Assembly: GCA_037189585.1 (NCBI GenBank)
Contig: JBBCJA010000021.1
Span: 310,001 to 374,000 of the forward strand
From: JAEXNA01 sp037189585
GTDB lineage: Bacteria > Vulcanimicrobiota > Xenobia > Xenobiales > JADMJV01
Direction: 5' to 3'
DNA: 64,000 bases
Shown here: piece after piece, positions 25,286 through 33,485 of the stretch
Numbering within the stretch: the first letter of the stretch is position 1
Layout of the letters: each line of letters begins with the position of its first letter
Program-made: the position numbers and the translations under genes
The notes under the pieces: generated by a model
Database searches by the model: none
What the model saw: the letters and a program-made list of their open reading frames with translations, nothing else
Told to the model about the DNA's origin: nothing

Positions 25286-26421
25286 TCTCTGAAGAGTTTT
25301 CCCACCTGACCGTTCCGGCGGACACTTTCGACGCCCGCCCCGCCATCGCGTCCCTTCTTCGCTACGCCCGCGAACGCCGCGCCAGCGATCTCCACCTCTC
25401 CCCAAGAGCTGACCAGGTTGAGCTTTCCCTTCGCCAGGACGGTGTTTTGCGGCAACAAGCCGAGATCTCACCGGAGGTTTACCAGAGACTGGTCGTCGGC
25501 ATCAAAAACATGGCCAAACTGGCGAGCTACAAAAAATCGCTTCCTCAAGACGGCTCGATGAGAGTCGAGGATCTCGAGGTTCGGGTCGCCACCGCTCCCA
25601 CCGTTTTTGGCGAACGCATCGTCATGAGACTCCTGGCCCGTAGTTCCCAACCCCCAGAGCTAGCAAAGCTTGGATTCACCCAGGTTCAGAACGCGGCTCT
25701 CCAAACTCTGGTGGACCGCCCTCAGGGACTGATCCTGACCACCGGCCCGGCTGGAAGTGGGAAGACCACCACGCTCTTAGCTTTGATGCGCTGGCTCTAC
25801 CAAGAGCATCGCCGGCGGTTGAGCGACGACAGCCAGGCCAGCCTGAGCGTGGTCACTCTGGAAGATCCGGTGGAGTTCGTCGTCCCCGAGTTTCACCAGA
25901 CCGAGATCGCCGAGGCCATGGGGATGACCTTCGCTGAGGGACTGCGATCCCTATTAAGACAAGATCCCGAACTGGTTTTGGTAGGAGAGATCCGAGACTC
26001 CGAAACCGCTAAAGCCGCTGTCCAGGCGGGTCTTTCCGGCCATCTCGTCTTCTCCACCCTGCATGCGGGGGACGCGGTCGGTGTCATCCCACGCCTTCAA
26101 GAGCTCGGAGTAGCACCCTACCAGCTATGCTCCGCCCTAGCTGGAATAATTTCCCAACGACTGCTACGCAAAGTCTGTCCCGGTTGCCGAGGCCGGGGAT
26201 GCCGTGAATGCGACCAGAGCGGCTACAAGGGCCGCGTCCCCATCGCGGAGATCCTCACATTTCATGACGACCTGGCCCAGTTGGTGCTAGATCAAGCTCC
26301 CTTGTCCGCCTTACGTTCCAAAGCCCGCGAACTCGGAATGCGAACTCTCCGAGAAGCCGCCTTGGAGAGGAGCAACCTCGAGGAAACCGATCCCCGCGAA
26401 GTCCAAAGAGTTCTGGGATAG
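25282..26421 (+). CDS. GspE/PilB-type secretion or pilus assembly ATPase
   Basis: 379 residues from GTG 25282 (GTGA overlap). N2-type domain with ASDLHLSPRADQVELSLRQDG, Walker A TTGPAGSGKTTTLLALM, Asp box LEDPVEFVV, Walker B LVLVGEIRDSETAKAAVQAG, His box FSTLHAGDAVGVIPRL, and a zinc-binding tetracysteine CPGCRGRGCREC, which is characteristic of GspE/PilB rather than PilT. The protein lacks the N1 domain of full-length PilB and is close to PilT in size. It powers assembly of the pilins encoded upstream. It is the last gene of the operon; a terminator-like hairpin follows. Confidence 0.92.
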   Translation: MISEEFSHLTVPADTFDARPAIASLLRYARERRASDLHLSPRADQVELSLRQDGVLRQQAEISPEVYQRLVVGIKNMAKLASYKKSLPQDGSMRVEDLEVRVATAPTVFGERIVMRLLARSSQPPELAKLGFTQVQNAALQTLVDRPQGLILTTGPAGSGKTTTLLALMRWLYQEHRRRLSDDSQASLSVVTLEDPVEFVVPEFHQTEIAEAMGMTFAEGLRSLLRQDPELVLVGEIRDSETAKAAVQAGLSGHLVFSTLHAGDAVGVIPRLQELGVAPYQLCSALAGIISQRLLRKVCPGCRGRGCRECDQSGYKGRVPIAEILTFHDDLAQLVLDQAPLSALRSKARELGMRTLREAALERSNLEETDPREVQRVLG

Positions 26422-26450
26422 CCTACGCTCGCTTCTCGAAGGCCCTGCCT

Positions 26451-26470
26451 GTGAGGGTAACCTAACCCTC
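26451..26470. terminator. Short hairpin between convergent genes
   Basis: A 7-bp perfect stem TGAGGGT/ACCCTCA with a 6-base loop lies between the ATPase gene and the convergent membrane-protein gene. There is no strong T run on either strand, so termination is only likely. Confidence 0.5.
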
Positions 26471-27359
26471 AGTCCTTCTCTTCGGCATGCAAAAGTAAAA
26501 ACTCAGACTGAACCTTCGTGGTAGCAATCGACTCCGATACTAAACGATATTCTAGCGATGAATTAGGTCGGACAAAATGCACCTTACGCCTGAGATAGTC
26601 AAAGGTCAGCACGCTTGGAGAGTTTAAAGTCACGCTTGAAGGTCGCCCAAATGCGACCAAGACTTGGGACACTGTCATCTGGTCGGCCAGGGGAATTTTC
26701 GTAGGTCTGCGCGGCAAGTCCATCGACGCTACTTCCGCGATGATCTTTCGCGCATCCTGATCCCGGTGGAGCTGTTCATCGTCCTCCGTCGTCCTTCCTG
26801 AGGTGCTGGTCAGCAAACCCACGATGGCGACAGGCAATAGGATTGGCGAGAGAAGACAGCAGCCTGGAATGGTCATAAGTCCGACGTAGACAGGTGACCC
26901 ACCCATCAAGGAAGAGGCCAATGAAAATAGCAGAACCAGCGTGCAGATGTAGCCAAGCCCACGTAGAATCGCAGTTTTTTCTCCGGCTAGAAACAGCCGC
27001 GACCCACTTTCGCATTTCTCATCGTAGTGAACCTCGACGCGTCCTCCCAGCGGGTACTTCCAGCGCACCATTTCCCCGGCCGAGCGCTCATCTCGTTGAC
27101 GTTCTGCGATGTAAAATCCGCGCCGGAGCTCCCCATCCTTAGTCATAAACAGGTATGTCAATTCCAGACTCACGAAAGAGTCTCTACCGTCCTGGTAAGG
27201 GTAGAGGCGATAACCGTCGAAGGTGCCTTCCACCGACGGCCAAAACCATTTCGAACCCAATTGGACAGCCTCGAACAGGACTATGCTCAAAGCGATCCCT
27301 AGGAGGATGGTTACAGCCTCAAATCCATGCCGCTCCCGCTTTGTCTCAGCCGAATCCAC
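26469..27359 (-). CDS. DUF3592-like membrane protein with C-terminal soluble domain
   Basis: 296 residues. One N-terminal helix (AVTILLGIALSIVLFEAVQL), an extracytoplasmic domain with VEGTFDGYRLYPYQDG and YPLGGRVEVHYDEK, which matches the DUF3592 pattern of a converted-field protein, two further helices (LGYICTLVLLFSLASSLM and the Cys-containing GLMTIPGCCLLSPILLPVAIVGLL), then a cytoplasmic tail of about 100 residues. Function unknown. Two other DUF3592-like genes occur in the window. Confidence 0.65.
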   Translation of the reverse strand: MDSAETKRERHGFEAVTILLGIALSIVLFEAVQLGSKWFWPSVEGTFDGYRLYPYQDGRDSFVSLELTYLFMTKDGELRRGFYIAERQRDERSAGEMVRWKYPLGGRVEVHYDEKCESGSRLFLAGEKTAILRGLGYICTLVLLFSLASSLMGGSPVYVGLMTIPGCCLLSPILLPVAIVGLLTSTSGRTTEDDEQLHRDQDARKIIAEVASMDLPRRPTKIPLADQMTVSQVLVAFGRPSSVTLNSPSVLTFDYLRRKVHFVRPNSSLEYRLVSESIATTKVQSEFLLLHAEEKD

Positions 27360-27409
27360 CTCTCATCAGTTCGAAGCACCAGAACAAAGACCTTTCAACA
27401 ATAAACTTA

Positions 27410-28014
27410 TCAGCCACTCGCTTCTCCAAGGATTAATCGGCGACCGGGAATTCCACCCCCGCGATAGATGTCGTCGATGTCGAGTTCGCACGTGATGGAG
27501 TGGAGCGCCATCTTCTCGCCAGCGCCGTAGGTGGAGGAGGTCCACTCTTTTCTGGCGCTCAAAGCGTGGCGTTCGACCATGACCGTCCTTTGGGAGACCA
27601 ACAGGTACTCCTTGAATGAGGGCAAGCTCTTGTAGAAAAGAAACTTCTCGCCCCGGTCGTAAAGCTCCGTCGTTTCAGACAAATCTCGACCACGAGCGTG
27701 GCGTCGAGCAGTGTATCCTTTCGATCCGGCATTCTTTTGAGAGGTCCACAGACGACGTACATGTCGGGATAGGTGAAGAGCGCGTGCTGAGAGATGTGGA
27801 GTCTGACATCAGCGCCGAGAAGTTGACAACTGGACCCACGGAGCGCTCCCACCAGGGCGTGAGTAAGGTTAGCGGAGATCTGGCCGCGCTCGATGGTTCC
27901 TCCGGACATCGAAAAGATCTCACCTCGATAGTATTCACTCTTGGTTTCTGCCTTCTCCTCAATCGCTAGAGATTCTTCGGGCGTGAAGAGGCGACGCTCT
28001 CGATGGGCCAGCAT
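27410..28014 (-). pseudogene. Uma2-family (DUF820) restriction-endonuclease-fold protein, frameshifted
   Basis: The first frame from ATG 28014 reads LFTPEESLAIEEKAETKSEYYRGEIFSM... through YPDMYVVCG and LLDATLVVEI, the core of a Uma2 PD-(D/E)XK fold. The homologous continuation SETTELYDRGEKFLFYKSLPSFKEYLLVSQ is in the next frame from about 27682. One extra T in the ATTTG run at 27682-27686 would restore VVEILSETTELYD, so a single-base deletion in a homopolymer has split the gene. Uma2 proteins are common, poorly understood putative nucleases. A sequencing error is a real alternative. Confidence 0.85.
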
Positions 28015-28178
28015 ACACTCAATCTATCAGGCCAGAGGGAGAGGTGCGAAGTCCCGGCTCGCCACTTTAAGAGATTCTTGGAAAATTCCGAGAACGCTGG
28101 CAAAAGTGAAACCGAATGGCAAATTTTCGGTAACATCTTTTACAATCCTGATACAAGTAGAGGTCTTTTCAGCTGACC

Positions 28179-28200
28179 GCGAAGGCGCTACTTTCTGGGT
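28179..28200 (+). promoter_or_regulatory. Recurring upstream motif, copy 1
   Basis: The sequence GCGAAGGCGCTACTTTCTGG lies 34-55 bases before the SLT-domain gene. Similar stretches precede the genes at 30891 and 62202. Function unknown. Confidence 0.25.
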
Positions 28201-28233
28201 AAGAACTCCGACCAAAAACCGAGGCAACGCGAG

Positions 28234-29250
28234 ATGATCAAGAAGACCGGAATCAAAGCCAAAGCCGTGGCCAAACCCGCCGTGGAAACCAATAAAACCG
28301 TCAAACAGGTGGACAAAGTCGAGGCCAAATCGGCTCAGGCCGTGAAAGGCGATCAGACCACCATCTCTCCTGACGCCAAGGACCAGAAGGTTAAAAATCT
28401 GCCCAACCTCGAGGCGATGTTCGAGTCTTCCGACGACAAGAAGACCGAGGGCAAGGAGAAGGTCGAGCAGGGCGAAAAGGCCGGCAAGACCGAGAAGCCT
28501 GAAGAGAAGAAATACCCGCCCGAAGTTCAGCAGAAGATCGACAGCCTCGAATCTCAACTCAAAGAGGCGGAAAAGCGGGGCGACAAAGAGGCCATCGAGC
28601 GTCTCAAAAAAGAGCTTGAAAAGTTGAAGAATCCAGGCGCCGAGCCCGGTCAGGAGGGGGCCGAAGGCGGCACTCCCGGCGTGGGGGGGGCCAATGAAGG
28701 CGGCGGTACTCAGCCCGGCGGTGGCTCGCCCGCGGGTGGCGGATCACCCTCTGAAGGGGGCGCTCCCGCTGGCGGTGGGACACCTTCGGGAGGTGGGTCT
28801 CCCGCTGGTGGTAGCGCTCCCTCCGAGGGTGGCTCGCCCGTGGGCGGAGCCAACGAAGCCAACGCGGGCCAACAGGCCAGCGAGCAAGAGGTCAACCAGT
28901 TCATCCAGTTCGCTGCTCAAGCCTACGGCGTGAACCCTACCTTACTCAGCGAGATCGCCCGTCGGGAGTCCAACTTCAACACCGGCGACATCGCCAACAA
29001 CTGGGACAGCAATGCTAAGAAAGGGACGCCCTCTAAAGGGATGTTCCAGTTCATCGAGCCTACCTTCCAGTCCATGATGCCCAAGGCCAAAGAAGCCAAT
29101 CCGCAAGCGTGGCAGGGCGTGAGCGAAAACTGGACCGACTGGAAAGCCCAGGCTCTGACTTGCGCCTGGGCCATCTCCAGCGGAAAGGGCAGCCACTGGT
29201 CCACCTATAACTCGGCCCTGGCCACCGCGGGCGGGAACCCCCGCGCCTAA
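28234..29250 (+). CDS. SLT-domain (lytic transglycosylase-like) protein with Gly-rich linker, no signal peptide
   Basis: 338 residues. Residues 1-60 are Lys/Val/Ala-rich, 60-140 are highly charged with a coiled-coil stretch (EVQQKIDSLESQLKEAEKRG), 145-208 form a Gly/Ser/Pro/Ala linker and 215-338 an SLT-like domain: INPTLL-type entry YGVNPTLLSEIARRESNFN with the catalytic Glu, then SKGMFQFIEPTFQSMM. No Sec signal is visible, so export would need another route such as a type III-like, phage-like or lysis-dependent path. No secretion genes for that lie here. The gene may be a cell-wall remodeller or effector. Confidence 0.8.
   Translation: MIKKTGIKAKAVAKPAVETNKTVKQVDKVEAKSAQAVKGDQTTISPDAKDQKVKNLPNLEAMFESSDDKKTEGKEKVEQGEKAGKTEKPEEKKYPPEVQQKIDSLESQLKEAEKRGDKEAIERLKKELEKLKNPGAEPGQEGAEGGTPGVGGANEGGGTQPGGGSPAGGGSPSEGGAPAGGGTPSGGGSPAGGSAPSEGGSPVGGANEANAGQQASEQEVNQFIQFAAQAYGVNPTLLSEIARRESNFNTGDIANNWDSNAKKGTPSKGMFQFIEPTFQSMMPKAKEANPQAWQGVSENWTDWKAQALTCAWAISSGKGSHWSTYNSALATAGGNPRA
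28668..28855 (+). repeat. Coding repeat: Gly-rich linker of the SLT protein
   Basis: Degenerate repeats of about 18 bases encode GGGSPAGGGSPSEGG-like units (Gly-Gly-Gly/Ser-x-Pro-Ala/Ser). The unit length suggests growth by slippage. Confidence 0.7.
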
Positions 29251-29345
29251 GATAAGTCCACCACCATCTCGCAGTCGTAATCGTGGACACAGGCGTGGAC
29301 ATCGTGGATGTATCCAACACATGGGGGCGGGGGCGAACACTCTCC
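29247..29345 (-). pseudogene. 3' fragment of a metallophosphoesterase gene
   Basis: The minus strand is clearly homologous to the 3' end of the intact phosphoesterase at 32317-32940. It reads VRPRPHV in one frame and GYIHDVHACVHDYDCEMVV in another, matching VRPRLHVFGHIHDGYG and ACACDYDYE...VVEL of the intact gene. It has at least one frameshift and lacks the first 170 or so codons. Its stop overlaps the stop of the SLT gene. Confidence 0.8.
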
Positions 29346-29409
29346 CTAAGGTCTGAGGATTTAGCGAGATCGCACCTTAGTATCGATAAGGGTTACCCAG
29401 GGGTCGTAG

Positions 29410-29877
29410 CTAACGTCCACTCAACAACTTTAGAGTCCGCTGGTACGCCTCGGGGGAAAGCTGAGGTCGGAGTTCATGGAGTCGATCCAAAGTTAGCGAC
29501 TTGCTCTCTCCATTTTTGAATCGAACTTGGGACCCGCCATGCGGGTCTCCCGGCAGGTCGACGAAGAGAAGCAGAGGCGCCTCGGAAGCGCTTGGCTCAG
29601 GGACGTTGTAGACGGTCGATTGCCAGAACCAATCTGGAACATCCAGAGTGAAATAGGGCCTGATCTGATTCCAGTCATTAGATGGGTAAGCGCCGTTATG
29701 ATCGTTGGGATAATCGACGGCGATAGCCATCTCAAGACGGGATAAAACATTGGCAAGTCCCACGATCCTTTCCGGCTGGGTGCGCCGGTACAAGTGTGTG
29801 CCGACGATGCTCGCCGAGGCCAAAATCACTACGATAAGGAGATAAGGTCGCCATTTAACGAGGACGGAACGACTCAT
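29410..29877 (-). CDS. Membrane-anchored hypothetical protein
   Basis: 155 residues from ATG 29877: a basic N-terminus, one helix (YLLIVVILASASIVGTHLY) and an extracytoplasmic domain with Trp-rich PDWFWQSTVYNVPEP and LLFVDLPGDPHGG. The hydrophobic start and the NVLSRLEMAIAVDYPNDHNGAYP segment resemble degenerate pseudopilin-like domains, but no prepilin motif is present. It overlaps the 3' end of the upstream protease-like gene by 23 bases. Confidence 0.6.
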   Translation of the reverse strand: MSRSVLVKWRPYLLIVVILASASIVGTHLYRRTQPERIVGLANVLSRLEMAIAVDYPNDHNGAYPSNDWNQIRPYFTLDVPDWFWQSTVYNVPEPSASEAPLLLFVDLPGDPHGGSQVRFKNGESKSLTLDRLHELRPQLSPEAYQRTLKLLSGR

Positions 29878-30580
29878 CGATGCGCACTCCCTCCTCAGAC
29901 CAGGCGTCGCTGAAGGCATTGTTGATAAGGCTTTCGATTCCCGGCTTCACCGCTTTCGACGCGTGCTTATGGACATTGGACAAAAATAACGCCTCGATGG
30001 TGTAAGCTGAGGTCTCGTCGGCCAGGCGCGAGCCTTCCCTGCCTGTGCGCGCCAGGTGTGCATGGGTGGCTTCGTGCATAATAGCCGAGGCGAGATTGGC
30101 GAGAGCCACCTCTCCCATCCGGTCCGCCGTCTGGAGCTGGCTGTCGAAGGCCTTCTCATCTATCTTGTTCGCTTGAAAGTCGGCTAGCACCTTAGAGACT
30201 TGCCCTCCCGTTGAAAAAATTCGGTCTAATCCGGCATTCGCGGGATTGAGAGTGATCCACTCCTTACCCAACCCAGACCTTTCGTACTGGGCCACGTTCT
30301 CAATCTCTCCCGTGACGAACTGTCCCTTATCCAAGTAGTCTTGAGCGGTGGCCAGTATATCCGGGTCGATCCCTTTCTGGAACTCCGGCCTTTTTGCGTA
30401 GTCGAGGGCCGCCCGCACATAGACTCGTTGTTCGGGGGAGAGCTCACGGGTGGATCCTAAAGAGTTCCAGGAGAGAAGCACGCCATCGACGTTTCCAGAC
30501 TTTTCAAGACCACCATCCGATTGCCGGGACCCCGTGGTCGAGCCATTTCGTGCCGCTGGAGGGAAGCGAAGCTCGCGCAA
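29855..30580 (-). CDS. Putative zinc metallopeptidase-like protein (HExxH)
   Basis: 241 residues. The central helix ASAIMHEATHAHLARTGREG carries HExxH with the supporting pattern of zincin peptidases, and a downstream acidic segment (LADETSAYTIEALFL) offers a Glu as third zinc ligand. There is no signal peptide or membrane segment. The start is uncertain: TTG 30580 opens the frame, but an internal GTG is possible. It is probably co-transcribed with the small membrane protein downstream. Confidence 0.6.
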   Translation of the reverse strand: MRELRFPPAARNGSTTGSRQSDGGLEKSGNVDGVLLSWNSLGSTRELSPEQRVYVRAALDYAKRPEFQKGIDPDILATAQDYLDKGQFVTGEIENVAQYERSGLGKEWITLNPANAGLDRIFSTGGQVSKVLADFQANKIDEKAFDSQLQTADRMGEVALANLASAIMHEATHAHLARTGREGSRLADETSAYTIEALFLSNVHKHASKAVKPGIESLINNAFSDAWSEEGVRIDESFRPR

Positions 30581-30864
30581 CTTTCTATCTTGCTCTCTAC
30601 GAGCATCCAGGTCGATATCTCCGGATGTTGGAACAAATCGTCCAGAACCCTTGAGGACTCCTGGGATTGGCGATCTCCGGTTGGAACGACGTGTCTATCG
30701 ATCAATGAGAAATTCAGCTGCGGGGTGAGGGTTGTGAGTATAAACCCAAGATGACGGAATTCCCGATGGAAATCAGTGACGGCTTGCTTTACTTTTGGTG
30801 AGAATGATCACTTCATTTGGGTTCCAGCCGACTGCGGAGGCGCTATTTTAGGGACAACCGAGGG
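30581..30864. other. Intergenic region without a supported gene
   Basis: Short open frames exist on both strands (for example minus 30457-30705 and plus 30521-30754) but show no start signals or family motifs. The right end holds a second copy of a recurring motif, GGCGCTATTTTAGGGA at 30838-30853. Confidence 0.4.
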
Positions 30865-30894
30865 ACATCGAGCCAGGGTAACCTGGCTCGATGT
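30865..30894 (+). promoter_or_regulatory. Perfect 13-bp hairpin covering a start codon
   Basis: ACATCGAGCCAGG (30865-30877) and CCTGGCTCGATGT (30882-30894) are perfect inverted repeats around a GTAA loop, which would form a GNRA-type tetraloop in RNA. The ATG at 30891 lies inside the right arm, so the folded RNA would hide the start codon. Confidence 0.7.
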
Positions 30895-32315
30895 CGCAAA
30901 CTCATCCGGTGACCAACCAAGGAATCGACCTCCGATCGTTTCTTGCCGACCAACAGAACGAAGGTCAGCTGGATTCCCAAGGCCAGTTCACAATCTCGGC
31001 GGAGAAAGCCCGAGAGAAACTGGCCGCCTTCTCCTTGCCGGGAGAGTACGACTGGGTGCTCAAAATTGTCCAGGCTGTGAATCTGTGGAAAGCTCCGAGA
31101 TTGGTCGTCGCCCAGACTCGGGTCGCCACCTCCTTCACCTTCGCGCCCGCGACTTGCCCTGAACATACGGAGATTCTGTCCGCGCTCACTCAAGTGTCTT
31201 TAGAGCACACGAATCCGACGCACGCGCTCTCTATGGCTCTACGCTCCCTGGTCGAGCAGGTCGGCCTCTCCTTCGTTCTGGCCTTCGGTCCACAGTCGGC
31301 CGCCAGGCCTCCGATCTACGCCGGTGACGACACCAGTCAGCTCAACCCGAAGACCTTGGCCCTTTGGATCCGAATTCCAGGCCAAGGGTTGCGACTCACG
31401 GTCAGCCATTTTCGAGGTGATGAGTCGTTGACCGGTCGGTACATTCCGACCTTCACACAGGTGCCACCGCGTCACCTGAGTATCTTGCAGGCTCTTCAGT
31501 GGAACTGTGTCACGTCCTCGGTTCCGATTTTCTTGGAGGGTCGAAGACTCAACGACCCCACGCAGCTTTCCGAGGTGGGCTTCTCTCCCGGATTTCGCGT
31601 CCTTCGAGCGGCTGTCTTGTCTGGAGGAGACTCCAGGGACGCCAGGCGGACACTCTTGGAGGACTACCCCTGGGGAACTCTCAGTAGCCGAATCGCGACC
31701 CGTGGAACATTTTCGGGGAACGAGCCGTGGTATCTGTTGCGAACCCTCGACTGGAGTCACTTGAATGAGGTGATCGACGTGGAGACTTTCGAACGAAAGG
31801 TCGATCCGAAACTGCGCCCTCCAGACCACCGCATTCTTGTCTTCCGCCAGGGAGTAGTCTGCAGTACCTACAGCATTATCAATTCGTCCTGGGGCACAAA
31901 CCTTACTCTCGCCGTCCCCGCCGACCATCAGCGTAGCGATCTCAGCGGCCTTCGGGTGGAGCTGGGGAAGTCACAGCGGAAGGCCATCGACAATATATGG
32001 CGTCGGGTAGGAAAAGAGCTCGGCAGCTACGGGGCTCAAATCGCAACCCTACGCGAATCTCCTCCTCAAGACACCGACTTCGCGGCTTCGGCTGAGGAAC
32101 TTGACGACATCGGCATAGGCAACTCCGTCTTCACCGACTCCCTTGGCACCACTTTAAGACGGTGGTTTGGCAAGGTTTCCTCAAAGCATCCGCTAGACTC
32201 CCAAGCTCAACTGACTGAGCCGTTGTCGCTTGCCTGGCAACGCTTCGTGCTGGAAGACCTTCGAAGAGTGACATCCGACCTCCACAGTCCCCAGCTCAGC
32301 CATTTGCCCTCCTAG
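30891..32315 (+). CDS. Unrecognised soluble protein, paralogue of the 56.2-kb protein
   Basis: 474 residues, no signal peptide. The N-terminal region LDSQGQFTISAEKAREKLAAF, then YDWVLKIVQAVNLWKAPRLVV and SFTFAPATCPEH parallels LDRGSFSLAQGELWPRLRRSI, LRFLLRWLHARDAQTIRLDSG and SFTVNASLSE of the protein at 56224-57726. Later segments (LVFRQGVVCST...LTLAV...DLSGLRVELGKSQRKAI) also have counterparts. The spacing of the first helix and VLKxVQA segment reminds me of GHKL/Hsp90-like ATP-binding folds, but no clear ATP motif is visible. The start ATG sits in a hairpin and no SD is evident; GTG 30909 is an alternative. Confidence 0.7.
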   Translation: MSQTHPVTNQGIDLRSFLADQQNEGQLDSQGQFTISAEKAREKLAAFSLPGEYDWVLKIVQAVNLWKAPRLVVAQTRVATSFTFAPATCPEHTEILSALTQVSLEHTNPTHALSMALRSLVEQVGLSFVLAFGPQSAARPPIYAGDDTSQLNPKTLALWIRIPGQGLRLTVSHFRGDESLTGRYIPTFTQVPPRHLSILQALQWNCVTSSVPIFLEGRRLNDPTQLSEVGFSPGFRVLRAAVLSGGDSRDARRTLLEDYPWGTLSSRIATRGTFSGNEPWYLLRTLDWSHLNEVIDVETFERKVDPKLRPPDHRILVFRQGVVCSTYSIINSSWGTNLTLAVPADHQRSDLSGLRVELGKSQRKAIDNIWRRVGKELGSYGAQIATLRESPPQDTDFAASAEELDDIGIGNSVFTDSLGTTLRRWFGKVSSKHPLDSQAQLTEPLSLAWQRFVLEDLRRVTSDLHSPQLSHLPS

Positions 32316-32316
32316 T

Positions 32317-32940
32317 CTATAGCTCCACCACGATAGGTGGATTGACCGGCTCATAGTCGTAATCGCAGGCGCAGGCGTTAACGAAGGTCGTGCCGTCTTG
32401 CTTCATCATTCCGTATCCGTCGTGGATATGTCCGAACACGTGAAGGCGGGGGCGGACGCGTCGAACGTGGCGAGCCAGGTCCGCGCATCCAGTGCGCTCA
32501 TCGCCTCTGTTGCGGTCAAGGACATCCAGGGGAGGCCCGTGGGTGATCAAGATGTCGATATCTTCGGGAATGGCCTGCCACTTGGCGGCCAACAGCGGGC
32601 CTCGAGGTAAGTTGAAGGCCCAGTTACAGAACTCCGGCTGCCAGGGTGACCCAAAAATCCTCAGTCCCTCGATGGTGATGGCGTTGTCGCGCAGATAGAT
32701 CGCTCCGCTCTTGACCCACATCAGAGCGTAACGCGACTGCTTCTGCCACGGCCAATCATGATTACCGGCGATGAACACCTTGTGACGATGAGGTAGCTTC
32801 GCCAACCAAGCATCAAACTTTCGAACCTCCGACTGGCGACCGTGATTACAGTGGTCACCGGCGTGGATGAGAATATCGCCGTCGAGAACCTTCACATAGT
32901 CGTGCAGTCCGTGAGTGTCGCTGATGCAAACGACGCGCAT
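32317..32940 (-). CDS. Calcineurin-like metallophosphoesterase
   Basis: 207 residues with a full set of metal-binding motifs: CISDTHGLHDY, LIHAGDHCNHG, FIAGNHDWPW, ILITHGPPLDVLD and LHVFGHIHDGYG. The ITHGPPxDxxD motif is typical of the MPPED1/2-like class III cyclic-nucleotide-type phosphoesterases. A truncated relative lies at 29247-29345. The stop is one base from the stop of the convergent gene. Substrate not predictable. Confidence 0.9.
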   Translation of the reverse strand: MRVVCISDTHGLHDYVKVLDGDILIHAGDHCNHGRQSEVRKFDAWLAKLPHRHKVFIAGNHDWPWQKQSRYALMWVKSGAIYLRDNAITIEGLRIFGSPWQPEFCNWAFNLPRGPLLAAKWQAIPEDIDILITHGPPLDVLDRNRGDERTGCADLARHVRRVRPRLHVFGHIHDGYGMMKQDGTTFVNACACDYDYEPVNPPIVVEL

Positions 32941-32955
32941 GGGAGAAGTCTGGGG

Positions 32956-33378
32956 CTACCCTTCCTTGACCGAAGGAATAGCTGGATCGGAGGTATTGAG
33001 TTCTTCAAACTCGGCCTCTCGACTGGCTTTACGGCTCTCTGCAACTGTTCTTAGTGCGTAGGGGAGACTAATAAGGATGCTCCAAATCAAGATATCGTCG
33101 AGGGAATGAGCAAAAGGCATCAGAGGTCGATAGCCCTCGGCCTGGTTATTCGTGACACGCCAAACCAGACACATCGCCGTGAGCGGCACGTAGGCCCGGG
33201 CCATCAGAGGTAGATAGAGAAACAAGAGGAAACGCCGGAGGCTCCAGGGCTTAGTTCCATTTCTCTGGGAGATTCGGCGAGCGATAGAACTTAGCCAGAC
33301 TAGAGTAATCCCAAACAGCACGAGGATCACTGGAATCACCACGAATAGCCCATAGTAAATCGTACTGGCGAAAATCAA
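32956..33378 (-). CDS. Small multi-helix membrane protein
   Basis: 140 residues starting at TTG 33378, supported by a strong GGAGGG about seven bases upstream. Three or four hydrophobic segments are visible (YYGLFVVIPVILVLFGITLVWL; FLLFLYLPLMARAYVPLTAMCLVW; ILIWSILISLPYAL) and a charged C-terminal tail (SRKASREAEFEELN). No family recognised. It is 15 bases upstream of the phosphoesterase gene on the same strand. Confidence 0.65.
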   Translation of the reverse strand: MIFASTIYYGLFVVIPVILVLFGITLVWLSSIARRISQRNGTKPWSLRRFLLFLYLPLMARAYVPLTAMCLVWRVTNNQAEGYRPLMPFAHSLDDILIWSILISLPYALRTVAESRKASREAEFEELNTSDPAIPSVKEG

Positions 33379-33485
33379 TAATCAACCCTCCCTTTGCTGT
33401 CGTTGATCTTAGCCGAGCTTCTCTAAACTAGCAAGGCGCGGTTCTTGTGACAGAGGTTAGACCCCTCATTTTTGCCCCTTCCTGG

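Noticed and set aside
28668..28855. CRISPR-like array
   Set aside because: The repeats are in frame and encode a Gly-rich linker; there are no spacers.
30457..30705. 82-codon minus-strand open frame
   Set aside because: It overlaps the start of the HExxH gene in another frame and shows no start signal or motif.
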